DNA from: Eublepharis macularius | Lineage: Eukaryota; Chordata; Lepidosauria; Squamata; Eublepharidae | Length of the DNA: 64,000 bases | Assembly (NCBI RefSeq): GCF_028583425.1 | Contig: NC_072799.1 | Span: 86,166,217-86,230,216, forward strand | Direction of reading: 5' to 3' | Shown here: positions 37,801 to 41,439 of the stretch, piece by piece | How the letters are laid out: every line of letters starts with the position of its first letter | Numbering within the stretch: the first letter of the stretch is position 1 | Position numbers and translations under genes: made by a program | The notes under the pieces: model-generated | Told to the model about the DNA's origin: nothing | What the model saw: the letters and a program-made list of their open reading frames with translations, nothing else | The model's database searches: none

Positions 37801-39635
37801 TGCCAGTTGGACTAGCTGGGAGACCCAGGTTCAAATCCCTCCCCTCTCTGCTATGGAAACTCCCTGTGGATAACTTTGAACCATCACACACCCTGCTTAC
37901 CCTGCCTCATGATGAGGATAAAATGGAGGAGATAAATAATGGGTGAGATAAGTGAGCTATGAATGAAAATGAAAGTCTCGATCCACATAATATCTTTTAC
38001 TGGTAAAGGTGGAGAATGCCATCAAGTCATAGACTTGACTCCTGTTGGGTTTTCACAGCAAGAAACTAACAGAGGTGGTTTGTCATTGCCTGCCTCTGGG
38101 GCCCTGGTCTTGGTTGGAGGTCTCCCATCCAATTACTAACCAAGGCCAACCCTGCTTAGCTTTTGAGATCTGACCAGATCAGGCTCCCTAGGGCTATCCA
38201 GGTCAAGGCAATACCTTTTGTGAGGACCAACCAAAATGTCACAAAACGATACACAAGCTTTCTAGAAATCTTTGGCAGTCAAAAAATTAAGGGGGAAGGG
38301 GTCACAAGCATGATTCTCATGCATAAGCATCTCAAGAGATGGGCTTAATCAATAAAAAAAGTTGTGCTGGAATTGTGTTAAAGTACCTCAAGGCTCCTGT
38401 TTATTTTTGCTGCAACTTTATCTACCCCTGAAAATGCACATTTGCTCTCTATTTCACAAAAACACAGTAGCAGCATAAAGTGCTTTCATATGTGCTCAGG
38501 GATGTTAATGTCAATCATTAAGATTAATGGCTAATATGTGGGTGTATTATCTGTACCAAATAAGTGGCTTTCAAAATACCTGCAACTGGTAAAACAAGGT
38601 GCCTGCGGTGGTTTTGTAGAGAAAACTAAACTTTTAACTGTTCCTCACTTCAGGCAAATTTAGCAAACACTAGATGTTTACTCTGACGTCTCACAGCAGT
38701 CAAACTATTAAGGACAAACTTTTAAAGAGGACTGTACACAGATTGGAATCTTAAGCAAATAAATTTGTTAAGGCTTTCCACAAGACTAATGTGCATTTTG
38801 CAGCTAGTAAAATTTTGGGTATTTACACAAGAAATCCCAACACAAAAAACTTCCTCTCCATTACGAGCACTAGGAATTACCGAAGTATCACATTAATTGT
38901 TCATCTGTGCAGTTATATTTTATGTTGTTTAATGGCCTGCAAAGATCATTCCTGTACTATGGTAACTGCATTAATGAAAGATCCCTTAGTTCAGGCCTGC
39001 CTTGCTCCCAGTCCCAGATATGGAGAAACTACTCAGATTATTTAGTGGCAATTACAAGATGTCATCACGACATTCTGAAGAGGTGCTGAGAATTCTGTCT
39101 CAAATTAAGCAGTATTTCAATGGATGCTACACATTATGTTATATATCAGATTCCTTCCTGGCACATGGACTGGTTGAACACTATGCCCTGCACAGAGCTT
39201 TTCATTTCTAAGTATTTGGTACAGTTTGTTTGTCACAAAAGCATCTGACAATGAATTTTAGTGAAATGTCAAGTGCCACTAAACACAGAACCTTAGCTGT
39301 CAAGGAAAGAACAGCTTCCATTAGCATTATTTATGATTGTGGTGGTCTCCCATCCAATTACTAACCAAGACCAACCCTGCTTAGCTTTTGAAATCTGATG
39401 AGATCAGGCTCACCGGGGCTGTCCAAATCAGGGCAGTATCAGTTCATACCATTTACCAAAATATACACCACATACCAACCCAGCATGGAATATGAGTAGG
39501 GTTTGGGGGAGGGGTTCTCTTTAGATACCTAAACAGCTTCTCCACCAAAGGTAAACTCTCTACTCCCAGAGGCTGCCGATAACCCAGCTGATCCAATCGC
39601 TTCCTTAGATTAATGAACTTCCTCTCTGCAGCCAT
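1821..39635 (-). CDS. CEP135: CEP135, centrosomal protein of 135 kDa, N-terminal half (13 coding exons; 3' end off window)
   Basis: CEP135 is a coiled-coil centriole protein that joins the SAS-6 cartwheel to the microtubule wall and is needed for centriole duplication. Coding exons, in transcript order: 39635-39529, 37335-37145, 36986-36819, 32121-31980, 30315-30231, 29118-28990, 27435-27220, 25125-25060, 9503-9353, 7657-7464, 3822-3679, 2511-2374, 1898-1821. They total 1,809 bases, 603 codons, with every junction in frame and AG/GT flanked. Recognised family segments are the N-terminus with KRLDQLGYR and VEKLF, then FLNNQY, PYPVPQPDDPYIADLL-like, RSPSRLD-like and QSNVKLLT blocks, matching about the first half of the 1,140-residue human protein as I remember it. 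Heptad-rich, Glu/Lys/Gln-rich sequence fits a long coiled coil. The 15.6 kb intron between exons 8 and 9 carries the nested transposons. TSGA10 is the closest alternative, but exon 1 and the EXOC1 neighbour favour CEP135. Confidence 0.93.
2374..2511 (-). CDS. CEP135: CEP135 coding exon 12
   Basis: 138 bases, 46 codons, phase 0. It starts DELNRLRRETKTCLLAQ and continues through ALSDFRRVVAEREGLREKL, matching the family ALSDLRRIMAEKEALREKL. The acceptor is TCTCAG and the donor GTCAGC. Confidence 0.9.
2568..2800 (+). mobile_element. 5S rRNA-derived SINE
   Basis: The head contains AGAAGCTAAGCAGGGTCGG and TTGGATGGGAGG, matching the internal promoter region of vertebrate 5S rRNA (GGAAGCTAAGCAGGGTCGGG, TTGGATGGGAGACC). 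It is followed by the SINE body, GGCAGGCAATGGCAAACCAC and TCTCTTGCCTTGAAAACCCC. It lies in the CEP135 intron just 5' (on the minus strand) of exon 12. Confidence 0.75.
3003..3064 (-). mobile_element. CR1 3'-end fragment
   Basis: Reads CTGCTGGATTAGACCAGTGG then CCAGCATCCTATCTCACACA, the reverse complement of the CR1 3' end seen complete at 12080-12129 plus 17569-17623. It is about 60 bases long and strongly 5' truncated. Confidence 0.55.
3424..3640 (+). mobile_element. tRNA-derived SINE (diverged)
   Basis: The head TAGCATAGTGGTTAAGTGAT is the Pol III A-box region, with a decayed B-box at GGTTTGAATCCC. The body has ACCACTCTGAGTGG.GC and a tail like the other SINE copies in the window. It lies between CEP135 exons 12 and 11. 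Confidence 0.65.
3679..3822 (-). CDS. CEP135: CEP135 coding exon 11
   Basis: 144 bases, 48 codons, phase 0. It reads RERDELQAMLDNFEKHM and IEIQSNVKLLTMERDKLNNL, the block that best identifies CEP135. The acceptor is TGTCCAG and the donor GTAAGC. Confidence 0.93.
3907..7330 (-). mobile_element. L1-type LINE, decayed ORF2 and poly(A) tail
   Basis: On the minus strand, pieces of L1-like ORF2 are spread over the region with many frameshifts: IKKFFSNLYKEE near 6900, a KEQLSKEGDWLREKT segment near 4880, and a C-terminal part near 4210-4500 related to the same region of the L1 at 12.1-13.3 kb. A run of A on the minus strand at 3909-3919 is the 3' tail. The element is 5' truncated and split by a MITE at about 4956-5577. 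Confidence 0.75.
4956..5577. mobile_element. hAT-like MITE inserted in L1
   Basis: A GC-rich island inside AT-rich L1 sequence carries repeated CTTCGG and CCGAAG words and self-complementary stretches, for example GAAGCTTTCCGAAGCAATCC facing TTGCTTCGGAAAGCTTTG near 5414-5452. The same TTCGGTATT and GATTTGGAAATACC words occur in the element starting at 62684. The termini and target duplication were not identified, so the borders are approximate. Confidence 0.5.
7464..7657 (-). CDS. CEP135: CEP135 coding exon 10
   Basis: 194 bases, residues about 419-483. It contains EKERMRLEGG, KSPSRLDAFVKTIEEDRDYY and NSPEK, matching the family SPSRLD and EERDYYKKEL region. The acceptor is TTCAG and the donor GTAATG. 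The Ser/Arg/Pro-rich end interrupts the coiled coil. Confidence 0.92.
7760..9350. other. CEP135 intron sequence, nothing recognised
   Basis: About 1.6 kb of AT-rich intron between exons 10 and 9. I see no long open frame, no clear repeat terminus and no RNA gene. The region 8,640-8,760 has weak low-complexity character only. Confidence 0.5.
9353..9503 (-). CDS. CEP135: CEP135 coding exon 9
   Basis: 151 bases, residues about 369-419. It contains REKDRLTEELFRKTDEKQNL and QQENHRLAKKVE, in the position of the family KEKERLSDELL and KQRLSKKVE segments. The acceptor is ATTTCAG and the donor GTGAGT. Confidence 0.9.
10078..10250 (-). mobile_element. 5S rRNA-derived SINE
   Basis: Reverse-oriented copy: GGTTTTCAAGGCAAGAGACT and TTTGCCATTGTCTGCCTCTG, followed by ATTACTAACCAAGGCTGCCCC in reverse order of the plus-strand copies. 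The 5S-like head is truncated. Confidence 0.65.
10330..10971. repeat. GC-rich repeat, left part (includes left copy of about 435 bp duplication)
   Basis: Built from degenerate repeats of GGCCATTTTGG, CCAGGATTGGG and CCCAATCCTGG in both orientations, so it can form many hairpins. Bases 10534-10971 recur almost unchanged at 17624-18057, differing mainly in poly-G length at about 10565 and one A/G change. The family is not recognised. Open frames through it encode only Pro/Gly/Trp-rich repeats. Confidence 0.7.
10972..12129 (+). mobile_element. CR1 LINE, 5' truncated, reverse transcriptase C-terminus
   Basis: A continuous frame from 10972 to 11966 encodes the end of CR1 ORF2: SSGVPQGSVLGPMLFNLFIN (RT motif), KFADDTKL (catalytic FADD), [31 protein letters not shown] and [14 protein letters not shown]. 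The 5' junction has three direct 21-base copies (10971-11033). The 3' UTR runs to 12129, where an L1 interrupts it; the last 55 bases and the ATGTTCTT tail resume at 17569-17623. Confidence 0.9.
12152..13273 (+). CDS. L1 ORF2 C-terminal fragment
   Basis: A 373-codon open frame covering the region after the reverse transcriptase domain of L1 ORF2. The zinc-knuckle-like segment CWKCKKHEGSLYHMWWSCE, with Cys-Cys-His-Cys spacing, is the C-terminal cysteine motif of vertebrate L1 proteins, and LYAQKW near the end is also typical. Endonuclease and RT are absent through 5' truncation, so it cannot act by itself. The absence of stops implies a recent insertion. Confidence 0.8.
   Translation: MKEWMTLKNKKLLALEGYKKIFGWHAYLWHDKVKVNSMFLHHFVRRSLYIIWKKYRIYLQEGTPLWVVPYEVIDPRAVDNEQQCLTYKEITKTEASKLRIKTQEELSPNYDWFQYRQIRDLYNSDSVKGGIRIENSELEQTLLKEDKKRISKVYQVLLKWYTEDEIVKTQMVKWAINFNKEITMEAWEYLWKTTMKTTTCINIKENIYKMIYRWYMTPKKIALGNLNTSNKCWKCKKHEGSLYHMWWSCEVARQYWGEIIREMSEILQFQINKNPELLLLNLGMEGIPAQHRTLIFYMTAAARLLYAQKWKVQEVPTIEDWTYKLLYMAEMDKMTRKLRDLDSGQFNTDWEKLKQYLEKKWEVGGKLWQFENY
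14345..14850. repeat. Three tandem units of about 170 bases in left arm of palindrome
   Basis: Each unit has GGCATTTTGCATGCAAAATG, a stretch of CCTTCTCCCACCC, AGGCTCAGCCTGCTCCCAC, and TTTCATGGCCTCCCCAAGTA. Unit starts are near 14365, 14540 and 14722. The mirror array lies at about 16610-17095 on the opposite strand. The long Pro-rich frames across it are composition artefacts. Confidence 0.8.
15370..16080. repeat. Central tandem array of about 134-base units, inverted about the centre
   Basis: Right of the centre, AATAAAGTG followed by TTTTGACAG occurs at about 15763, 15897 and 16030 on the plus strand. Left of the centre the complementary form occurs at about 15411 and 15545. Each unit also carries GTGATTCTCTGATGT and GTTGTGTTATTTTTGTGTA. 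A related unit with period of about 122 bases is seen at the right edge of the window. Confidence 0.75.
17555..17623 (+). mobile_element. 3' tail of the same CR1, displaced by L1
   Basis: Begins with the repeated target site AATGTTGGACTGGA (also at 12116-12129) and continues GGCCACTGGCCTGATCCAAC to a short run of ATGTTCTT repeats, the usual form of this CR1 3' terminus. It is followed at 17624 by the second copy of the GC-rich flank. Confidence 0.85.
17624..18530. repeat. GC-rich repeat, right part (includes right copy of about 435 bp duplication)
   Basis: 17624-18057 repeats 10534-10971 almost exactly; 18058-18530 continues the same kind of CCAGGATTGGG / CCCAATCCTGG repeats and is the original continuation of the element. 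It ends near a hairpin-forming stretch (18536-18580), GCATGATGGTATCACTTCC facing GAAAGTGACGTCATCGTGC. Confidence 0.7.
18996..19045 (-). mobile_element. CR1 3'-end fragment
   Basis: AATCATAGAATCATAGAGTT followed by GGAAGGGGCCATACAGACCA is the reverse of the CR1 3' terminus, as at 19361-19420. Only about 50 bases remain. Confidence 0.65.
19278..22465 (-). mobile_element. CR1 LINE with open ORF2 and a 3' extension
   Basis: Covers ORF2 (22448-19437), a short 3' UTR, the terminal ATGATTCTATGATTCT repeats (reverse, near 19361-19381), and then about 80 bases (19278-19358) that are also found after the 3' end of the second CR1 at 54238-54320. It is 5' truncated next to another LINE-like element. The full open frame indicates a young copy. 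Confidence 0.88.
19437..22448 (-). CDS. CR1 ORF2: endonuclease plus reverse transcriptase, uninterrupted
   Basis: About 1,003 codons from ATG at 22448 to a stop at 19437. The apurinic-type endonuclease comes first, with TNAQSM, GITETWWDDSHDWN, a GDFN catalytic block and a GGSDHVLLEF ending. The reverse transcriptase follows, with [65 protein letters not shown] and KFADDTKLGG, then the CR1 C-terminal block [16 protein letters not shown] and [10 protein letters not shown]. The length is normal for CR1 ORF2 (about 900-1,000). ORF1 is absent, so the copy is 5' truncated and not autonomous, but the protein reads intact. The frame runs further upstream through A-rich sequence; the ATG at 22448 is the likely natural limit. 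Confidence 0.9.
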   Translation of the reverse strand: MEGIRGKERGTQFTSKALHCFLAWLIFPTRSSTKYVTCIERNTSHTNLFCVTQGAGNDRHGDFNDEVNTVGTHLGRKGQTKVQGYKCLYTNAQSMGNKKEELELLLQTEGYDIVGITETWWDDSHDWNVLVDGYELFKKNRKCRRGGGVALYVRRGLDCQEVLENGADSPVESIWVEIRGGRTKGIIVGVCYRPPDQREEMDAALFEQIGRISRHQNLVIMGDFNFPDVCWQTGSAKRHESRNFLTCLADNFLFQKVEEATRSSAILDLILTNREELVDEMKVVGTLGGSDHVLLEFQLLWGAKEVRSQTRRLDFRRANFDELRGLMRVIPWGSVLEGKGVSKGWAILKHELLQAQAVTIPARRKHGKGSKKPMWMHRELRNKLREKKEMLRKWREGQTCKEEYMRVTRYCRSAIREAKAQYKLGLARRVCYNKKNFYRYVRSKRKVKEAIGPLLGVDGETLMQDREKADRLNDFFASVFSLKNSGTSRDSRKCGRTPEWLIDIDREVVERHLAALDEYKSPGPDGVHPRVLRELSRELAEPLSIIFKASWRTGNVPQDWRRANVIPIFKKGRKDDPGNYRPVSLTSVAGKILEQILKGSIGKHLKGHSVIQGSQHGFVPNRSCQTNLVSFFDRVTSLLDRGNSVDVIYLDFSKAFDKVPHDILMGKLEDCGVDYRTVRWIGNWLEDRTQRVVVNGVSSDWREVSSGVPQGSVLGPVLFNIFINDLDEGVEGLLIKFADDTKLGGVANTQEDRIKIQQDLNTLEKWAAVNRMQFNKDKCTVLHLDHKNGKHKYWMGDTLLGSSICERDLGVRVDCKLNMSSQCDVVAKKANSILGCIKGAIASKSQEVIAPLYTALVRPHLEYCVQFWRPHFKKDVDKIERVQRRATRMIRGLETEPYEERLRALGMFSLEKRRLRGDMIALFKYLKGCHLEEGKELFQLAAEGRTRSNGLKLYAQRYRLDIRKNLFTVRVVQKWNQLPREVVSSPSLAVFKKRLDEYLLEIF
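22466..24740 (-). mobile_element. LINE-like element with poly(A), possibly L1-derived and non-autonomous
   Basis: On the minus strand it ends in CTAATAAAAATCTATTAC plus an A-run at 22467-22477, like the L1 tail at 17530. Its upstream part (24740-24200) is GC-rich like an L1 5' UTR. A 185-codon frame (24055-23498) is Lys/Glu-rich with no domain I recognise, and no ORF2 is seen. One reading is a deleted L1 keeping the 5' UTR, part of ORF1 and the 3' UTR. The upstream border is approximate. Confidence 0.45.
24741..24815 (-). mobile_element. 5S rRNA-derived SINE fragment
   Basis: CCAAGATCTGACAAGATCAG followed by GCTATCCAGGTCAGGGCAG matches the reversed 5S-type head of the copies at 38160-38209 and 40285-40330. 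The SINE body is missing. Confidence 0.5.
25060..25125 (-). CDS. CEP135: CEP135 coding exon 8
   Basis: 66 bases, 22 codons, phase 0. It reads EEIKKKYDEIQDCEETIARL and then Lys-Ser, in the place of the family KEIKRKLSEMQDLEETMAKL segment. The acceptor is TTAAAG and the donor a consensus GTAAGT. The following intron (9504-25059) holds the nested transposon stack. Confidence 0.87.
25200..26892 (+). mobile_element. LINE-like element, family uncertain
   Basis: A 34-base tandem duplication (ACTCAAAGAACATGTGATGA units at about 25216 and 25250) precedes a Met-Asp-Lys-Ser-Lys-Glu frame (from about 25289) that looks like the start of a LINE ORF1 but stops after about 37 codons. The 3' end reads TGCCAATAAAGG followed by TAATTGAATTGATTG. 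No reverse transcriptase remains. Borders are uncertain. Confidence 0.35.
27220..27435 (-). CDS. CEP135: CEP135 coding exon 7
   Basis: 216 bases, 72 codons, phase 0. It contains VTSEVAHLSNKNEELCHEL, then LAQQLERHKE and ETADKEIGEAK, which are characteristic CEP135 coiled-coil segments. The acceptor is TTTTTAG and the donor is a consensus GTAAGT. Confidence 0.93.
27600..28980. other. CEP135 intron, old repeat-like sequence not assigned
   Basis: Sequence such as GGTCCCATGCATTCTAGGGC (about 27800) and AGGTGGGTATCATCCACACA (about 28390) has the feel of an ancient interspersed repeat, but I cannot name a family or find ends. No coding exon was seen. Confidence 0.3.
28990..29118 (-). CDS. CEP135: CEP135 coding exon 6
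   Basis: 129 bases, 43 codons, phase 0 at both ends. It reads VELRDAEIERLSLALDGGRS and ends AHLNLQ, matching the CEP135 IERLS.ALDGGRS block. The acceptor is TTCATAG and the donor GTAACA. Confidence 0.92.
29166..29940. mobile_element. hAT-like MITE, right end not found
   Basis: The left end TAGGGGTGTGTG at 29166 matches the terminus of the palindromic element (TAGGGGTGTGC). The interior has alternating forward and reverse copies of CTCAGAGCAGGGCTTTTCAG / CTGAAAAGCCCTGCTCTGAG and ATTGGGTGAAATAGCCAGC, so it can fold. No matching right terminus or second copy of ATCCATAC was seen before the SINE at 29961; that end may be deleted. Confidence 0.55.
29961..30211 (+). mobile_element. tRNA-derived SINE, full length
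   Basis: The Pol III A-box region is GGTGTAGTGGTTAAGAGTG and the B-box GGGTTTGATTCC. The body has GACCTTGGGCTAGTCACAGC and CGCTCTGAGTGGGC, and the end is GGGCGGTATATAAATC plus a (TTG)n tail. It is antisense to CEP135 and ends about 20 bases from the exon 5 donor. Confidence 0.85.
30231..30315 (-). CDS. CEP135: CEP135 coding exon 5
   Basis: 85 bases, residues about 203-231, reading IHELQLEVADYQEKL and ending YSKQ. The acceptor is ATTTCAG and the donor GTAGAA. It is a short exon squeezed between a SINE ending about 20 bases beyond its donor and a hAT-like MITE starting about 75 bases upstream. It is too short to appear as an ORF; it was found by frame continuity. Confidence 0.9.
30390..30805. 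mobile_element. hAT-like MITE with GTTCGTG repeats
   Basis: Repeated TTCGTG and CACGAA words (AGTTCGTGGAAG, CCACGAACTTCC, ACGTTCGTGGTTCGTG) and inner arms AAGGGGCATTTAAACC / GGTATTTAAGTCCC fit the same family as 35713-36512. The right end reads ATTCGTGCCCAC. The left end is unclear. It starts about 75 bases upstream of CEP135 exon 5. Confidence 0.55.
31349..31955 (+). mobile_element. tRNA-derived SINE interrupted by a solo LTR
   Basis: The head GCCAGTTTGGTATAGTGGTT and body to CAGCCCCACCC run to 31486; the remainder, from ACCTCACAAGGTGG to CGGTATATAAATCG and a (TTG)n tail, resumes at 31856. The inserted LTR occupies 31487-31850. The tail ends about 25 bases from the CEP135 exon 4 donor. Confidence 0.8.
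31487..31850 (+). mobile_element. Solo LTR, 364 bp, with 5 bp target duplication
   Basis: Starts TGTTGACATAGG and ends GCGCCAACA, giving TGTTG...CAACA termini. The flanking direct repeat CACCC is at 31482-31486 and 31851-31855. Inside are a TATA-like GGATATAAGC near 31657 and AATAAAC near 31764, in the order expected for U3-R-U5. No internal coding sequence is present. The orientation follows these signals. A 5-base duplication fits Ty3/gypsy-type or some retroviral LTRs. Confidence 0.85.
31980..32121 (-). CDS. CEP135: CEP135 coding exon 4
   Basis: 142 bases, residues about 156-203. It contains the conserved block FRRQRMQIDQPVPPS followed by PQPDDPYIADLLQVADN. The acceptor is TTGTAG. The donor is GTCATC, a weak match to consensus. 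The tail of an antisense tRNA-type SINE starts within about 25 bases of this donor. Confidence 0.92.
32468..33511 (+). mobile_element. Probable non-autonomous Helitron with internal minisatellite
   Basis: Begins TCCTACTATATAAT, close to the 5' end of vertebrate Helitrons (TCCTATATAAT), and ends in CTAG (33508-33511). A hairpin made of AGAGCCCATTGT and ACAACAGGCTCT lies just inside. It is flanked by A on the left and T on the right, as for AT-targeted Helitrons, with no duplication. The interior is GC-rich and then a pyrimidine-rich tandem repeat (32890-33420, unit about 60-65 bases). No Rep/helicase frame. Recognition rests on terminal motifs. Confidence 0.7.
32890..33420. repeat. Minisatellite, units of about 60-65 bases
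   Basis: About eight or nine copies of a unit such as CCCCATTGCCTCCCTACCTG followed by CCAATCTTCCCCACACCC and CACCTGCCTCTCAGCCCTCC. One strand is almost all pyrimidine. The long Pro/Ser-rich open frames here (for example 32965-33471) result from the repeat, not from a gene. Confidence 0.85.
33512..34880. other. CEP135 intron, nothing recognised
   Basis: About 1.4 kb of intron with a short poly-G run near 34107. I see no exon, repeat end or RNA gene. Confidence 0.45.
34889..35273 (+). mobile_element. Solo LTR, 385 bp, with 5 bp target duplication
   Basis: Starts TGTCAAGGTA and ends CCGCGACA. The flanking repeat GTGCC is at 34884-34888 and 35274-35278. A TATA-like AATATATAAG lies near 35074. 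It shares the block TGGCGAAGCACTTTG (35126-35140) with the LTR at 31487-31850 (about 31713-31727), at a similar position after the TATA signal, so the two are related. No internal gene is present. Confidence 0.82.
35713..36512. mobile_element. hAT-type MITE, 800 bp
   Basis: The termini TAGACATGGGC and (inverted) TATACATGGGC differ at one position, and the 8-base target duplication ATTCCCAC is at 35705-35712 and 36513-36520. Subterminal GTTCGT/ACGAAC repeats and a strong inner hairpin (TTTAAACTATCAGCTGGC facing GCCAGCTGATAGTTTAAA) are visible. Two diverged direct copies of about 140 bases (35920-36060 and 36090-36230) lie inside. No transposase frame. Confidence 0.82.
36819..36986 (-). CDS. 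CEP135: CEP135 coding exon 3
   Basis: 168 bases, residues about 100-155, with the FLNNQYIHKI and EEKNLQAVVQTPG segments typical of CEP135. The acceptor is TTTAAG and the donor GTACAG. The exon lies about 310 bases from a hAT MITE (35713-36512) in the following intron. Confidence 0.92.
37145..37335 (-). CDS. CEP135: CEP135 coding exon 2
   Basis: 191 bases, residues about 36-99, beginning in the Ser-Asp-Leu-Val-His block after VEKLF and containing ENARLTRENNELHLEI. The acceptor reads TTTCAG and the donor GTAATA. It is strongly helical coiled-coil sequence. The frame carries one base of a split Asp codon into the next exon. Confidence 0.92.
37798..38735 (+). repeat. Copy A of a 1 kb diverged duplication near CEP135 promoter
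   Basis: Starts in a tRNA-type SINE (AGTTGGACTAGCTGGGAGAC, B-box GGTTCAAATCCC) and continues through unique-looking sequence, for example TGCACATTTGCTCTCTATTT and AACTAAACTTTTAACTGTTC, that recurs at 42196-43148. A 5S-derived SINE (38003-38209) was inserted only in this copy. Confidence 0.75.
38003..38209 (-). mobile_element. 5S rRNA-derived SINE
   Basis: Reverse copy with body CAGAGGTGGTTTGTCATTGC, then GGTCTCCCATCCAATTACTA and the 5S-like CCTGCTTAGCTTTTGAGATC. It is bracketed by near-repeats AATATCTTTTA and AATACCTTTTG, which copy B shows to be its target. Confidence 0.8.
39343..39436 (-). mobile_element. 5S rRNA-derived SINE, head only
   Basis: GGTCTCCCATCCAATTACTA through CCTGCTTAGCTTTTGAAATC to GGGGCTGTCC matches the head half of the copy at 38003-38209. 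It lies about 90 bases from the donor of the first CEP135 coding exon. Confidence 0.75.
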
Positions 39636-39674
39636 TGTGGAAGTTGTTTTTGAATGAAGTTATCAAATAGGGAT
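39529..39674 (-). CDS. CEP135: CEP135 first coding exon with 5' UTR part
   Basis: The ATG is at 39635-39633, and the first residues read MAAERKFINLRKRLDQLGY. The exon opens after an acceptor at 39675 (TTTGCAG), giving 39 bases of 5' UTR, and ends at 39529 before GTATCT, after codon position 2. The start is chosen because the sequence upstream is UTR with a clear splice acceptor and the N-terminus matches the family. This is the conserved basic microtubule-binding end of CEP135. Confidence 0.9.
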
Positions 39675-40121
39675 CTGCAAACAGTTAAAAATAAATAAAA
39701 ACTTGTAATATGCACCATATTACTTGAACATATTAAGACTATGCCCCTTATTTTTTTTGACAAGCCATTTCAAGAGAATACAGGCAAACAAGGTATTCTG
39801 CCAATTCTGACATTACTTTTCATCCAGAGAGAGCACACAAAGTGTGAAATTATTCAAGTTGAAAAGTCACTCCTTCTCATACCAGACTGAGGAACACCTG
39901 ACCAGATCAAGACCCATAGTAATCAGGGCATCATGTAAGAGGCAGATAGGCAAATACAGTATAGCAGTAGAGCCCAGATCAGCACAGACTAACAACTCCA
40001 CACAGGAAAGGGGAGATTAAACACAATACATATGAAATATATGCAGTCAGCAGAAGTATGTGTTTAGAGTTACAAAAAAAATGAGTATTTAAGTAAAATA
40101 AGATAGGAGCCCAAAGATATC

Positions 40122-40332
40122 TTGGTGGTGGTGGAAAGTGCCATCAAGCTGCAGCCAAGTTACAGCCAACCTGTAATGTTTTCAAGGCAAGTCTTCATTG
40201 CCTTCTTCCGCATAGAGGCCCTGTGCCTCCTTGGTGGTCTCCTATCCAAGGATTAATCACAGCTGATCCTACTTAGTTTCCAAGATCTGACAAGATCAGG
40301 CTAGCATACGCTACCCATGTCAGGACAGGTAC
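40122..40332 (-). mobile_element. 5S rRNA-derived SINE
   Basis: Full-length reverse copy: GGTGGTGGTGGAAAGTGCCA at one end and CCAAGATCTGACAAGATCAG near the other. The body is more diverged than other copies. Confidence 0.75.
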
Positions 40333-40483
40333 TTTTAAAAGTAACAAAAATTAGTCAGCATAACCTTTCCAAGTCAAAGCTCACTTCATTGGATACTCAT
40401 GGTTGGACAAAATGTGTTAGTCTTTTAAGGTACCACTGAACTCCTGTTTTATTTTGCTGCTACCCATCTGGAAGCAACCCAAG

Positions 40484-41330
40484 CCAGGATACCCCATGAG
40501 CCTGATCTCATCAAATCTCAGAAACTAAGCAGAGTTGGCCTTGGTTGGTAATTGAAGGGAAGACCTCCAATGAAGACTAGGATTGCAGCGGCAGGCAATG
40601 GCAAACTACCTGTTAGTCCCTTACCATGAAAATCCCAACAGGAGTTGCCAAAAGTCAACTATGACTTGAGGGCAGGATTTCATTTAAGCCCTTAGTCAGC
40701 TGTGACTTGAGGGCATAATTTTATTTAAGCCTTCAAGTTAGTACTAACTTGGTTAGTAATTGGATGGGAGACCTCCAACAAAGACCAGGGTTGCAGAGGC
40801 AGGTAATGGCAAACCACCTGTTAGTCTCTTGTCATGAAAACTTCACCAGGGGTCGCGATGAAAATCCCAACAGGAGTTGCCATAAGTCAACTATGACTTG
40901 AGGGCAGGATTTCATTTAAGCCATCAGTCAACTATGACTTGAAGGCAGAATTAAGCCTTCAAGTGGGTGATCTTGGTTAGTAATTGGACGGGAGACCTCC
41001 AGTGAAGACCAAGGTTGCAGATGCAGGCAATGGCAAACCACCTCTGTTAGGCTCTTGCCATGAAAACTCCATCAGGGGTCACCATAAGTCAGCTATGACT
41101 TGAAGACAGGATTTTCCCTGACCTGGATAACCCAGGAAAGCCTGATCCCATCAGATCTTAGAAGCTAAGCAGGATTGGTCGTGCTCAGTAATTGGATGGG
41201 AGATCTTTCAGCAAAGACAAGAGTTTGCAGAGGCAGGCAATGGCAAACCACCTGTCAGTCTCTTGCGTGAAAACCCCATATGTCAGCAATGACTTGACCT
41301 CACTCTCCACCACCACCATCTGGAAGTCCT
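40484..41330 (+). repeat. Cluster of four same-direction 5S-derived SINE units
   Basis: Units begin near 40484, 40740, 40965 and 41116. The first and last have the complete 5S-like head (CCTGATCTCATCAAATCTCA; AGCCTGATCCCATCAGATCT). The middle two begin inside it (GGTTAGTAATTGGATGGGAG and its variant). Each has AGGCAATGGCAAACCACCT and AGTCAACTATGACTTGAGGG-like ends. The array sits about 100 bases from the CpG promoter of CEP135. Confidence 0.8.
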
Positions 41331-41439
41331 TTGGTTAGCTTAGAAATTCCGTTATCATTTGATTATGGCAATACAAAGGAAGCCAACGAAGGAACAGGCC
41401 AAGGTGAGCTGAATATGAAGGAGGGGTCCTGATTGCCCT

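Noticed and set aside
41120..41240. 5S rRNA gene
   Set aside because: Only part of the 5S sequence is present and it is followed by a SINE body; similar copies are scattered on both strands.
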